A stretch of DNA of 34,833 bases from JACVRW01 sp046735115 (GCA_046735115.1 JBKPSR010000148.1:1-34833), one strand, 5' to 3'. Shown: positions 14,666 to 23,130, numbered from the stretch's first letter. The notes: generated by a model not told the origin, from the sequence alone. A program made the numbers and translations.

Positions 14666-15339
14666 TTTCGACCTTCCCTTCCTGTCTTGGTGGATGTCGC
14701 AGGGCTCGGCGCGAAGCCGCGCAGGACCAGATCGGCGACTCCCTCCGCGAGCCGCTCGTCGATCGGCCCGCCCGTGATGAGCAGCCGGTAGAAGAGCGGC
14801 CCGCCGAGCACGTCCAGCGCCAGCTCGATGTCGAGGTCGGGGCGCAGGTCTCCGCGCTCGACGCCGCGCCGGAGCACCTCGCTGAGCGCGGCGCGGCGGC
14901 CGGTGAGGAACCCTTCCCTCACGGCCTTGGCCAGCTCCGGCTTCTTCGCAATGGCGCCCACGAGGTTGGGCACCAGGCGGCCCGCCCCGCGTCCGCGGTA
15001 TACCGCGACGGCCTCGCGCATCAGGATGAGCAGATCCTCGTGAGTCGACCCGGTGTCGGGCACGACGATCTCGCTGCTCACGAGCGACGAGATAGCGGCC
15101 GTGACCAGCTCGTCCTTCGAGCGATAGCGCCGGTAGATGGCTCCCTTGCCCACGCCGGCGCGTGCGGCGAGGTCGGCGGTCCGGAACCCGTCCACGCCAA
15201 CCTCGGCAATCAGCCGTCGGGCGGCCTCCAGGATCACGCGATCCGCGCGCTCGTCGCGCGGCCTTCCCAGCGGGCGCTCGAGGGACTCGGCTTGCAGAGC
15301 AGTTTCTTTTATGGAACTCATCAGTACCGTAAATACCAT
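14662..15339 (-). CDS. TetR-family transcriptional regulator
   Basis: A protein of about 225 residues. The N-terminal HTH domain reads RVILEAARRLIAEVGVDGF, then TADLAARAGVGKGAIYRRY and RSKDEL, the TetR_N signature. The C-terminal ligand domain (LAKAVREGFLTGRRAALSEV, then DIELALDVLGGPLFYRLL) resembles the TetR_C_11 type. ATG 15339 has GGAAG 6 nt upstream; a second ATG at 15321 would give 219 residues and lacks one. It is co-transcribed with the downstream metallo-beta-lactamase gene and divergent from glyA. Repeated GGTACC/GTACCG elements in the shared intergenic region are its likely operators. Confidence 0.88.
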   Translation of the reverse strand: MVFTVLMSSIKETALQAESLERPLGRPRDERADRVILEAARRLIAEVGVDGFRTADLAARAGVGKGAIYRRYRSKDELVTAAISSLVSSEIVVPDTGSTHEDLLILMREAVAVYRGRGAGRLVPNLVGAIAKKPELAKAVREGFLTGRRAALSEVLRRGVERGDLRPDLDIELALDVLGGPLFYRLLITGGPIDERLAEGVADLVLRGFAPSPATSTKTGREGRK

Positions 15340-15397
15340 AGCACACTTCCGGTACCACTGGGTCTCATAAGGGAGCCGTGTGCCCCCGGTGGTACGG
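15324..15397. promoter_or_regulatory. Repeated GTACCG / CGGTAC elements between tetR and glyA
   Basis: GTACCG (15324-15329) and CGGTAC (15350-15355) are exact complements 20 bp apart. A third copy, GTGGTACGG, ends at 15397 and is nearly complementary to CCGGTACCAC at 15349-15358. The copies flank the tetR start on one side and the glyA -10 on the other. Autoregulation by the TetR protein is the natural reading, but no binding data exist here. Confidence 0.45.
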
Positions 15398-15398
15398 T
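15393..15398 (+). promoter_or_regulatory. Candidate -10 element (TACGGT) of glyA
   Basis: TACGGT, then 7 nt, then ATG 15406, with no ribosome-binding site. This is the same geometry as at prfA and the DUF1385 gene. Confidence 0.45.
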
Positions 15399-15405
15399 CC
15401 CTCCG

Positions 15406-16692
15406 ATGAGCGAGCTGAGCCCGGATTACTTCCTGAAGCCAGTCGCCGAGGTCGATCCGGAGATCGCCGAGGTGCTGAAGGACGAGGCGGCCCGCCAGGA
15501 GCGGACGCTCGAGATGATCGCGTCCGAAAACTTCGTCCCGCAGTCCGTGCTCGACTGCCAGGGCTCGGTGCTCACGAACAAGTACGCCGAGGGCTATCCC
15601 GGCAGGCGCTACTACGGCGGCTGCGAGTACGTGGACATCGCGGAGCAGCTCGCCATCGACCGCGCGAAGGCGATCTTTGGCGCCGATCACGTGAATGTGC
15701 AGCCGCACTCGGGCGCGCAGGCGAACTCGGCCGTGTACATGGCGCTGCTCGAGCCGGGCGACCGCATCCTCGGCATGAAGCTCGACCACGGCGGCCACCT
15801 GACGCACGGGATGAAGATCAACTTCTCCGGGCTCTTCTTCGACATCGTCGCCTACGGCGTGCGCGAGGAGGACTCGCGGCTCGACATGGACGAGCTCGAG
15901 CAGATCGCGCACGACGCCAAGCCGAAGCTGATCATCGCCGGCTGGTCGGCCTACCCGCGGCGGCTCGACTTCCAGCGCTTCCGCGAGATCGCGGACTCCG
16001 TCGGCGCGATCCTGATGGCCGACATGGCGCACTTCGCCGGCCTGGTGGCGGCGGAGGAACACCCGAGCCCGGTGCCGTACTGCGACGTCGTCACGACCAC
16101 GACGCACAAGACGTTGGGCGGCGGCCGCGGCGGCATGATCCTCTGCCGCGAGGAATACGCGAAGAAGATCGACTCGCGGGTCTTCCCGGGGCACCAGGGC
16201 GGCCCGCTGATGCACACGATCGCCGGCAAGGCCGTGACCTTCAAGATCGCCCAGTCGGACCTCTTCCGCGAGCGCCAGCGCCGCACCCGCGAGGGCGCCG
16301 CCGTCGTCGCCGAGGAGATGATCGCGGCCGGGGTGAACGTGCTGACCGGCGGCACCGACGTGCATCTCGTGCTCGCGGATCTGCGTGACTCGGAGCTCGA
16401 CGGCAAGCAGGCCGAGGACCGGCTCGCCGACGTCGGCATCACCGTGAACCGCAACGCGGTGCCGTTCGATCCGCGTCCGCCGGCGGTCTCGTCCGGCCTC
16501 CGGATCGGCACGCCCGCGCTCGCCACGCGCGCCTTCCAGGCGGACGACTTCCGCGACGTCGGCCGCGTGATCGGGGAGGCCCTCACGGGCGAGTTCTCGG
16601 ATGGGGACCGCGCCGAGCTCAGCGAGCGCACCCGCGCGCTGGCCGAGAAGCATCCGCTCTACCCGCAGCTGGTCGAGCCGGCGGTCGCGTAG
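15406..16692 (+). CDS. glyA: Serine hydroxymethyltransferase
   Basis: A 428-residue PLP enzyme that interconverts serine and glycine and charges tetrahydrofolate with a one-carbon unit. It shows ERTLEMIASENFVP, NKYAEGYPGRRYYGGCEYVD, HSGAQANSAVYMALL and the PLP lysine (Lys235) in TTTTHKTLGGGRGG. The usual sequence after HKTL is RGPRGG, so GGGRGG is a small deviation. The start ATG 15406 has a -10-like TACGGT 7 nt upstream and no ribosome-binding site, suggesting a leaderless mRNA. The TAG stop is followed in the same frame by fetA without an intervening canonical start. Confidence 0.96.
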   Translation: MSELSPDYFLKPVAEVDPEIAEVLKDEAARQERTLEMIASENFVPQSVLDCQGSVLTNKYAEGYPGRRYYGGCEYVDIAEQLAIDRAKAIFGADHVNVQPHSGAQANSAVYMALLEPGDRILGMKLDHGGHLTHGMKINFSGLFFDIVAYGVREEDSRLDMDELEQIAHDAKPKLIIAGWSAYPRRLDFQRFREIADSVGAILMADMAHFAGLVAAEEHPSPVPYCDVVTTTTHKTLGGGRGGMILCREEYAKKIDSRVFPGHQGGPLMHTIAGKAVTFKIAQSDLFRERQRRTREGAAVVAEEMIAAGVNVLTGGTDVHLVLADLRDSELDGKQAEDRLADVGITVNRNAVPFDPRPPAVSSGLRIGTPALATRAFQADDFRDVGRVIGEALTGEFSDGDRAELSERTRALAEKHPLYPQLVEPAVA

Positions 16693-16695
16693 GCC

Positions 16696-17313
16696 ATCTT
16701 CGAGCTCGATGGCATCCGGCTGGCGCGCGACGGCCGGCAGGTGCTTCGCGACGTGTCGCTGTCCATCCCATCCGGATCCACCGCGCTGCTCGGGCCGTCA
16801 GGCTCGGGCAAGTCGACGCTGCTGCGGCTGCTGAACCGCCTCGCCGACCCGGACGAGGGCACCGTGCACTTCCACGGCACGGACGTGCGCGAGCTCGATC
16901 CCCTGGAGCTGCGCCGCCGCGTCGGGATGGTGCCTCAGCTGCCAGCACCGGTGCCGGGCACCGTGGCCGACAACGTCGAGTTCGGGCCGCGACTCGAAGG
17001 CAGGGACGTCGACCCGGAGCGGCCGATCCGGCTCGCAGGCCTCGACCCGTCATTCCTGGACCGCGACGCGTCGCGCCTCTCGGTGGGCGAGCAGCAAAGG
17101 GTGATGCTCGCGCGGGCGCTCGCCCTGGAGCCGGAGGTGCTGTTGCTCGACGAGCCGACCGCCTCACTGGACGCCGCCGCGACCACCGCCGTCGAAGACG
17201 CCCTGCGGAATCTGCGCGACGTGTCGCTTGTCCTGGTGACGCACGATCCACAACAGGCAGACCGCCTGGCGGAGAGGATTTTCCATCTCGAAGAGGGGAG
17301 AGTCAGGAGATGA
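16696..17313 (+). CDS. fetA: ABC transporter ATPase, iron-export FetA type, start codon non-canonical
   Basis: A protein of about 205 residues with all nucleotide-binding motifs: Walker A GPSGSGKST, Q-loop VPQLPAP, signature LSVGEQQRV, Walker B VLLLDEPTASLD and the switch His in VTHDP. The short length and the partner gene (17310) identify the FetA/YbbL type, which with FetB is proposed to export iron and aid peroxide resistance. Homologous sequence starts at FELDGIRLARDGRQVLRDV, directly after the glyA stop. In this frame the codons after TAG are GCC ATC TTC, with no ATG, GTG or TTG before GTG 16741, which would delete the first beta strand. ATC 16696 is the best candidate. Reinitiation after the glyA stop, or a base error, could explain it. 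Confidence 0.82.
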   Translation: MFELDGIRLARDGRQVLRDVSLSIPSGSTALLGPSGSGKSTLLRLLNRLADPDEGTVHFHGTDVRELDPLELRRRVGMVPQLPAPVPGTVADNVEFGPRLEGRDVDPERPIRLAGLDPSFLDRDASRLSVGEQQRVMLARALALEPEVLLLDEPTASLDAAATTAVEDALRNLRDVSLVLVTHDPQQADRLAERIFHLEEGRVRR

Positions 17314-18074
17314 GCACGATCTCGATCACACTCGGAGAGGTCGCCGCATCGCTTGCGCTGGTCGCGATCGCGATCGCTGTGTCGTTCTGGCGCCGGGCCG
17401 AGCTGGAGCAGGACATCGCCGTCGCGGTGGTGCGCTCTTTTGTCCAACTCACGGCGGTGGGCTACGTGATCCAGGCGATCTTCGACACGGATAGCCTCTG
17501 GCTGGTGGGGGCGCTGCTCGCGGGGATGGTCGGGTTCGGCGCCTGGACAGCCCGCGGGCGGGCGAAGGCCGTGCCGGGCGCCAGCGCCCCGATCCTGCTT
17601 GGGCTGGCGGTGGCCGCCGCCGTCACCCTCGGCCTGGTGCTCGCGCTCGGCGTGTTCAAGGCCGAGCCGCGCTACCTCGTGCCGGTGGGCGGGATGGTGA
17701 TCGGGAACTCGATGACGGCTGTCGCCGTGGCACTGAACCGGCTGGCCGACGAGATGCACGAGGGGCGGCGCCAGATCGAGGCGATGCTGGCGCTCGGCGC
17801 AACGTCGTTTCAGGCGGCCCGCGGGGCGCTGGCTCGCAGTCTCCGCTCGGGGATGATCCCCCTGGTCGACTCCACGAAGACGACCGGGATCGTCTTCTTC
17901 CCGGGCACGATGGTCGGGATGCTGGTTGCGGGCGCGGAGCCGGTCGACGCCGTCCGCCTCCAACTGGTGTTGCTCTGGGTCCTGCTCGGCGCCGTGGCGC
18001 TGTCCGGCTTGATCTCCGTCTCGCTGGGTTACCGAGGCTTCTTCACGGACGCCCACCAGCTTCGCGAGCCGTGA
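17310..18074 (+). CDS. fetB: ABC transporter permease, iron-export FetB type (UPF0014)
   Basis: A 254-residue integral membrane protein with about seven hydrophobic segments. AVVRSFVQLTAVGYVIQAIF, PVGGMVIGNSMTAVAVALNR, the ALGATSFQAARGALARSLR cytoplasmic loop (likely the ATPase-coupling helix) and SLGYRGFFT near the C-terminus are all typical of UPF0014/FetB. It starts at ATG 17310, overlapping the fetA stop (ATGA), so the pair is translationally coupled. It forms the transmembrane channel for the iron-exporter-type ABC system. Direction and metal are inferred from the E. coli FetAB family. Confidence 0.88.
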   Translation: MSTISITLGEVAASLALVAIAIAVSFWRRAELEQDIAVAVVRSFVQLTAVGYVIQAIFDTDSLWLVGALLAGMVGFGAWTARGRAKAVPGASAPILLGLAVAAAVTLGLVLALGVFKAEPRYLVPVGGMVIGNSMTAVAVALNRLADEMHEGRRQIEAMLALGATSFQAARGALARSLRSGMIPLVDSTKTTGIVFFPGTMVGMLVAGAEPVDAVRLQLVLLWVLLGAVALSGLISVSLGYRGFFTDAHQLREP

Positions 18075-18098
18075 TCTGCGTAACGTGCGGCGGTCTCG

Positions 18099-20111
18099 TC
18101 AGACCGGCACGATCAGCCCGGGCCGCTCCATCGCCGCCCGCCAGACCTCGCGCGCGGCCTCGCGGGAGCTGTCTGCGCCGATCCGTTCGGCCACCCAACT
18201 GGCAGCCGCAGTGGAGACGTCGGACTCGATCTCCATGATCCCGGGGTAGGCCTCCGCGCCCACCCGCTCGCCAGGCCCGACGAGCACTTCGCCCAGCGTC
18301 TCGCCGCGCCTGATGCCGAGCAGTTCGACGTTCGGTTCGCCCTCGAGCCCGGCGCCGCGCCAGATGCGCGTGGCGAGCTCGCCGACGGTGAGCTCCGGAG
18401 CGCCCGCTGGTGTGGCGAGGCGCACACCGTCCGCGGCGAGGAGTGCGCCATGGACGGCAGCGGTCACCGCGTGGCCCAGGGTGATCCAGTAGCGGAGCAT
18501 CCCTGTGTCGGTCACCGTGAGCGGAACGCCTGCCCGCGCCTGGCGCAGGAACAGGTCCGACGCGCTGCCCGCGCTGCCGAGCACGTTGACGAAGCGGACG
18601 GCGGTTCGCTTTGCCCCGTCGGTGCCCGCGGCGTATGCCGTCAGCTGCTCCATGAAGCGCTTGGTCCGGCCGTAGTAGCTCGCGGCCTGCGCCGCCTTGT
18701 CGGTCGAGGCGACGACGACGATGTCCACTGCGTGCCGCTCGGCGGCACGCAACACGTTCCAGCTGCCGTGCAGGTTCGTGTCCAGGAACTCGTCGGGATA
18801 GATCTCCGCCCAGTCGACGTGCTTGTACGCCGCGAGATGGAAGACCACGTGGGGGCGCGCGCGACCTACCTCGACCGCGATCCGGCCCGGGTCGCGGATG
18901 TCGCAGAGCACGTGCTCGATGCGCAGAAGCTCGAGCGTGTCGCGTGAGCGGCGGTCACTCGTCAGTGACGCCTCGTGGCTGTCCAGCAGGGTCACGATCT
19001 CCGGACGGAAGCCCAGCAGCAGCGTGGCGAGCGCGCGCGCTATCGAGCCGCCGCCGCCGGTGATCAGGATGCGGCGCCCCCCGACCAGCTCCTGCAGCTC
19101 GAGGACGGCCGGCACCGGATCGGGTTGCTCGAGCACCCGCTCCCAGTTGAAGCGCTCCGGGCGCAGGCGCCTGCGGGGCGGCCGCATCGGCAGCTCCTCC
19201 GGCGAGGCGAGCACGCGCTCGATCGCGCGGTACGCGGCCCGCATCGCGGACGAGTCCATCGGATCGGGCTCGCTGATCTCGGCGACGATGAACGGCACGA
19301 GTGCGGCGAGTCTCCGCACGAAGGGGTCGAGGTCGAGATCGCCGGTGCCGTATGGCAGGCCCTCGCCCAGGATTCCGTGGGCGTTCGAGACGTGAGCCAC
19401 CTTGGCCGCGGGCCCCAGCTCCTCGACATAGCGGCTGAGATCGAGGTCGTCGGGATCGGCGACGTCGAACAGAGACGGATATGCCGCCGCGAACGAGCGG
19501 AACAGGGCGGCGTGCGAAGTGTCGATCGTAAAGCCGAGCTCGGGGATGCGCCCGCGCCACTCGAGCAGGTCGCGCCAGTGCCCCCCCACGGGCGACAGGT
19601 ACACGCCACCCGTCCGCATGCGCAGGATCGGCGGCACGTTCTCGATGAGCGGCGTCACGCCGCGGCGGGCACAGGCGTCGGCGAAGAAGCGCAGGAAGCG
19701 CTTGACCTCGTCCTCATCGACGCTGGCGCCGTCCTGGCGCCACCCGCTGCGGAACTCTTCGGGTGTCTGGGGGGTGAACAAATGGATCGTCAGGACGGGC
19801 GAACCCACGCCGGCTGCGAACTCCGCGCTGCGCTCGATGCCCGCACGCGCTTCATCGTCCAGCCGGTCGACGCGCACGTGGGCGCCGCTCGGCCACGAAA
19901 CCGGCGCCTCGGCGGTGACGGCGAAGTCACCGTCTGGCAGCGCCGCGCGGGCGGCCTCGGTCACGGCCGCTATCCGGTCGTCGGCCTCGACGTCGCGCGG
20001 CCCGAGGCATAGCTCAATCCCGCGTGAGGCGCCGTGGTCGAGCCGCTCGGCGATCTGTCCGGGATCAGGAGCGGCTTTGAGCAGGGGTATGGCGTCGAAG
20101 CCAGTCGACAT
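18099..20111 (-). CDS. Fusion: TIM-barrel sugar isomerase/epimerase + CapD/FlaA1-type nucleotide-sugar dehydratase
   Basis: A 670-residue two-domain protein. Residues 1 to about 300 form an AP-endonuclease-2/xylose-isomerase-like TIM barrel: LTIHLFTPQ, PLIENVPPILRM, FTIDTSHAALF, VAHVSNAHG and IVAEISEPD supply the usual metal-binding Glu/Asp/His positions. A Pro/Arg-rich linker (about 305-340) leads to a Rossmann domain from about 343 with ILITGGGGSIARALA, FHLAAYKHVDWAE, ASTDKAA and YYGRTK (YxxxK), matching short polysaccharide-biosynthesis dehydratases of the PseB/FlaA1 type. It is the last gene of a four-gene glycan operon and overlaps the preceding epimerase by 47 nt in another frame. The two activities probably act in sequence on one sugar nucleotide; substrate unknown. 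I do not know of this fusion as a characterised enzyme. Confidence 0.8.
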   Translation of the reverse strand: MSTGFDAIPLLKAAPDPGQIAERLDHGASRGIELCLGPRDVEADDRIAAVTEAARAALPDGDFAVTAEAPVSWPSGAHVRVDRLDDEARAGIERSAEFAAGVGSPVLTIHLFTPQTPEEFRSGWRQDGASVDEDEVKRFLRFFADACARRGVTPLIENVPPILRMRTGGVYLSPVGGHWRDLLEWRGRIPELGFTIDTSHAALFRSFAAAYPSLFDVADPDDLDLSRYVEELGPAAKVAHVSNAHGILGEGLPYGTGDLDLDPFVRRLAALVPFIVAEISEPDPMDSSAMRAAYRAIERVLASPEELPMRPPRRRLRPERFNWERVLEQPDPVPAVLELQELVGGRRILITGGGGSIARALATLLLGFRPEIVTLLDSHEASLTSDRRSRDTLELLRIEHVLCDIRDPGRIAVEVGRARPHVVFHLAAYKHVDWAEIYPDEFLDTNLHGSWNVLRAAERHAVDIVVVASTDKAAQAASYYGRTKRFMEQLTAYAAGTDGAKRTAVRFVNVLGSAGSASDLFLRQARAGVPLTVTDTGMLRYWITLGHAVTAAVHGALLAADGVRLATPAGAPELTVGELATRIWRGAGLEGEPNVELLGIRRGETLGEVLVGPGERVGAEAYPGIMEIESDVSTAAASWVAERIGADSSREAAREVWRAAMERPGLIVPV

Positions 20112-20934
20112 AAAGCTCCACCGATTGCGGTAGGGGACGCGACGTGAAGGCTAATTCGGACCCGGACGTGTAGCTCTCGTTCTCGCCCGCCGCGAGCTCT
20201 CCGCCCGGCGTCTCGATCGCCGAGCTGGAGCCGCTGGCCTCCTTGACGAGCTGCGCGGCCTCGATCAACGGCGTCGCCCGGCCGCTGGCGACCGTCAGCG
20301 TCCCGTTCCAGCGCCGGTCGTCCAACACGCGCTCGACCGCGGCGGCGAAGTCGTCGACGTACACGAAGTCGCGGGTCCGCCTGGGGTCACCCGGTATCAC
20401 GATCGGCTCGCCGGCCAAGGCGCGCCAGGCGAAGGCGGCGATCGCGCCGGTCGCCCCCTCGGAGACGAGCTGCCCCGGACCGAACACGGAGGTCAGCCGA
20501 AGCACAGTCGCGTGCGCCCGGTGAATCCGACATGCCTCTTCGCCGAGCCGCTTGGAGATCGCGTAAGCGTCGGGCGGCGGCTCGCCGGCCGCGCGCACCG
20601 ACGACGGGTACACCAGCCCGGTGCCGTGCTCCGCACAGCCCTCGAGCAGGTTGAGCGTGGTGCCGACATTCTCGCGCACGGCGCGCGCGGGGTCGCGGCG
20701 AGCAGTGTCGGGATCCGGAACGCCGCCGAAGTGCAGGACCGCCGTGCAGCCCCGGATGAGTTCGCGGACCTCGGTGCCCCCGGCGTCTGCCTCGATCGGG
20801 GAGATGTCCGCCAGGGCGGCGCGCGACCGCCCGCCCGGCCGCGTCACGGCGATGACGTCATGCCCGCGTTCGCGCATGTGCCTCGTCACGCGCGACCCGA
20901 GGAAGCCGCTCGCACCGATCACCAGCAGCTTCAC
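20065..20934 (-). CDS. NAD-dependent nucleotide-sugar epimerase/dehydratase (extended SDR)
   Basis: A 289-residue protein starting KLLVIGASGFLGSRVTRHM, the GxxGxxG motif of extended SDRs. It has VLHFGGVPD, VYPSSVRAAGEP (catalytic Ser), YAISK (YxxxK) and LRLTSVFGPGQ, with FVYVDDFAAAVERVL near the C-terminus. Members epimerise or dehydrate nucleotide sugars using tightly held NAD. The start is GTG 20934, overlapping the upstream epimerase stop by 4 nt (GTGA). Its 3' end runs 47 nt into the downstream fusion gene in a different frame. All catalytic residues are present, unlike its upstream neighbour. Confidence 0.85.
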   Translation of the reverse strand: MKLLVIGASGFLGSRVTRHMRERGHDVIAVTRPGGRSRAALADISPIEADAGGTEVRELIRGCTAVLHFGGVPDPDTARRDPARAVRENVGTTLNLLEGCAEHGTGLVYPSSVRAAGEPPPDAYAISKRLGEEACRIHRAHATVLRLTSVFGPGQLVSEGATGAIAAFAWRALAGEPIVIPGDPRRTRDFVYVDDFAAAVERVLDDRRWNGTLTVASGRATPLIEAAQLVKEASGSSSAIETPGGELAAGENESYTSGSELAFTSRPLPQSVELYVDWLRRHTPAQSRS

Positions 20935-21791
20935 GAGGCGACCGTGAGGTAGTCGCTGAGCGTGTGCCGGTAGCCGAAGGGGCTCGCGACGGTCCACGCG
21001 GGCTCATCCTCCGCCGGCTCCCCGCGCGCGAGGCGCGCCACGTCGCGAACGGTGACCGTCTCCGCGGCCACGTTCGCCGTAGTGATGCCTGGCTCGGATG
21101 GAGCACCCAGCAGGATGCGTGCGGCGTCGTCCACGTGGACGACGCCGATCGTCGCCCTCCCGCCGGCATCCAACCGCGGCTCCTCGCCCGCCGCGACGAG
21201 CCGCCGGAACTTGTCCACGACGGTCTGGGACTCCGGCCGCTCGTGCTCGACCGGGCCGGGGCCGTAGACGATCCCGAGCCTCAGCAGTGCGAGCTGGAAG
21301 CCGTGCATGCGCGCGTAGAGATCAAGGCAGAGCTCGGCGTAGACCTTCGACAGGTGCGCCAGGTCGCCCTGGCGGCCATAGGGGTGGTCCGCGCGCACGT
21401 CGCCGTCCAGATCGGGGCCGTAGACGTGCAACGAGCTTCCGTAGACGAGCGCCGTCCGGGCGCTGTGCGGGGCGAGTGCTTCCGCCACCAGGCGGGGCCC
21501 GACCAGGTTTGTCTGCTCGGTGTAGCCCGGTTCCGAGATGGAGAGCGGCCGGCTCGCCTGCGCGGCCAGCAGATAGATGCGGTCGAAGGGCGTCTCGAGC
21601 AGTCCACGAACGGCGTCGGCGTCGCGCACGTCCACCGTCTCGACGCGCGCGCCGCTTCGCTCGAGCCCGTCGAGCTGCTCGCGGCGGGTGGCCCACCAAT
21701 TGTCGGCGAGCACAACCTCATGCTCATCCCCTAGCGCGAGTTCGGCGAGCTTCGCGCCGACGTATCCGGCACCGAGGACTAGCAGCCGCAC
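20931..21791 (-). CDS. NAD-dependent epimerase-like protein lacking the YxxxK tyrosine
   Basis: A 286-residue extended-SDR protein beginning MRLLVLGAGYVGAKLAELAL with a GxGxxG motif. It has IYLLAAQASRPL, ALVYGSSLHVYGPD, LALLRLGIVYGPG and GVVHVDDAARILL, all as in sugar-nucleotide epimerases. In place of YxxxK it reads DLAHLSKVYAE: the Lys is kept but the residue four before it is Ala, and the nearest Tyr (in HPYGRQ) is nine residues before the Lys. It may use a displaced Tyr, or be a catalytically altered partner of the complete epimerase downstream. It starts at GTG 21791 with AGGA inside the preceding gene's stop region and overlaps the next gene by 4 nt. Confidence 0.78.
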   Translation of the reverse strand: MRLLVLGAGYVGAKLAELALGDEHEVVLADNWWATRREQLDGLERSGARVETVDVRDADAVRGLLETPFDRIYLLAAQASRPLSISEPGYTEQTNLVGPRLVAEALAPHSARTALVYGSSLHVYGPDLDGDVRADHPYGRQGDLAHLSKVYAELCLDLYARMHGFQLALLRLGIVYGPGPVEHERPESQTVVDKFRRLVAAGEEPRLDAGGRATIGVVHVDDAARILLGAPSEPGITTANVAAETVTVRDVARLARGEPAEDEPAWTVASPFGYRHTLSDYLTVAS

Positions 21792-21798
21792 GGACGTC

Positions 21799-23115
21799 CT
21801 AGATCGTCCAGACGTGCGGGCCCGGCGGCGCGACGTTCCGGGTGTCCACGATCAGACGAGCGTGCTCCCAGAGCGGCTGTTCGAGAAACTCGCGATGCGG
21901 CGTGAGCATGACGACGCAGTCGGCGCTCGCCACGACGTCCGGGTCCCACGGAACGCTGGGGTGGATGTGCCCGTCGAGCTCGAGTTCGGTCACCCAGGGA
22001 TCGCAGTAGGTGATCTCGCCGCCGCGCAGAATCAGCTGCCGCAGCACCTCGAGGCTGGGCGACTCCCGGGTGTCCTGCACATCGGGCTTGTACGCCACAC
22101 CCAGCAACAGGATCCGTGAACCCTTGATCGGCTGAGCCGACTCGTTGAGCGCATCCGCGACCTTCTGGACGACGTACTGCGGCATGGACGCGTTCACCTC
22201 GTGTGCTGCGTCGATCAGGCGCGCCGAGTACCCGTACTCGCGGAGCCGCCACGCGAGGAAGTGCGGCACCACGGGTATGCAGTCGCCGCCGAGTCCGGGG
22301 CCCGGATAGTGGGGGAGGAACGCGAACGGCTTGGTGCCGGCGGCGTCGATCACTTCCCAGACGGAGATTCCGAGCCGGTCGCACATCAAAGCCAGCTCGT
22401 TCGCGAGCGCGATGTTGACGGCCCGGAAGGTGTTCTCGTGCAGCTTGGCTGTTTCGGCGACGGTGGGGCTCGAAACCGGCACGACGGTGTCGACGATCTG
22501 TGCATAGATGGCCTCGGTGCGTCGGAGGCACTCCTCCGTGACGCCCGCCACGAGCTTGGGCGTGGTGCGGACTGTCCAGGTCTCGTTTCCCGGGTCGACG
22601 CGCTCCGGCGCGTAACCGAGGAAAAAGTCCCGGCCCACCTTGCGCCCGCCGTCCTCGAGAATCGGCAGGAGGATCTCCAGGGTCGTGCCGGGGTACGTCG
22701 TCGACTGCAGGATCACGAGCTGCCCGGGGCGCAATTGCCTCGCCACGGCTTCGCCTGCGCTCACCACGAACGAGATGTCGGGCGTGCGTGTCTTCGAGAG
22801 CGGCGTCGGCACGCAGATCGTCAGCGCGTCGAGCTCCGACACCGCCGCGTAGTCGGTTGTAGCCGCCAGGCGATCGCCCAGCGCCTCGTAGCGCTCGGAT
22901 GGAACGTCGACGAGGTAGGAGCGGCGCTCGTTCACCCACCTGACGCGCTCGTCGTTCAGGTCGATTCCCGTGACGTGGAAGCCCGCGTCCGCGAACAGGA
23001 TGGCGAGCGGCAGGCCGGCATACCCAAGCCCGATGATCCCGACCCGAGCCTCCCGTGTCCGGATCCGGTCGTCGAACACGGCAGGGGCCGTGGAGAAGGA
23101 GGTGGCGGCATCCAC
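21799..23115 (-). CDS. UDP-N-acetyl-hexosamine 6-dehydrogenase (WbpA/WecC type)
   Basis: A 438-residue NAD-dependent dehydrogenase that oxidises C6 of a UDP-HexNAc to the uronate in two steps. The NAD motif GIIGLGYAGLPLAI starts near residue 27, ERVDPGNE follows, ETAKLHENTFRAVNIALANE holds the conserved Glu221, Lys224 and Asn228, and the catalytic Cys279 is in GPGLGGDCIPV. Relatives usually have GGHCIP; here the His is Asp. ILLLGVAYKPDVQDTRESP is the C-terminal sugar-binding domain. It starts at GTG 23115, 9 nt after a TAGCAT box, and is first in the four-gene operon, 7 bp before the epimerase. UDP-GlcNAc or UDP-ManNAc is the likely substrate. Confidence 0.9.
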   Translation of the reverse strand: MDAATSFSTAPAVFDDRIRTREARVGIIGLGYAGLPLAILFADAGFHVTGIDLNDERVRWVNERRSYLVDVPSERYEALGDRLAATTDYAAVSELDALTICVPTPLSKTRTPDISFVVSAGEAVARQLRPGQLVILQSTTYPGTTLEILLPILEDGGRKVGRDFFLGYAPERVDPGNETWTVRTTPKLVAGVTEECLRRTEAIYAQIVDTVVPVSSPTVAETAKLHENTFRAVNIALANELALMCDRLGISVWEVIDAAGTKPFAFLPHYPGPGLGGDCIPVVPHFLAWRLREYGYSARLIDAAHEVNASMPQYVVQKVADALNESAQPIKGSRILLLGVAYKPDVQDTRESPSLEVLRQLILRGGEITYCDPWVTELELDGHIHPSVPWDPDVVASADCVVMLTPHREFLEQPLWEHARLIVDTRNVAPPGPHVWTI

Positions 23116-23124
23116 GGCAAGCCG

Positions 23125-23130
23125 ATGCTA
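23125..23130 (-). promoter_or_regulatory. Candidate -10 element (TAGCAT) of the glycan operon
   Basis: On the minus strand TAGCAT is followed by 9 nt and then GTG 23115. There is no ribosome-binding site. It shares an 85-bp divergent region with the transferase gene promoter. Confidence 0.4.

Noticed and set aside
14666..15358. A minus-strand frame extending the metallo-beta-lactamase upstream through the TetR gene
   Set aside because: The upstream part is the wrong-frame reading of the TetR gene. GTG 14665 overlaps the TetR stop and begins at the family N-terminus.
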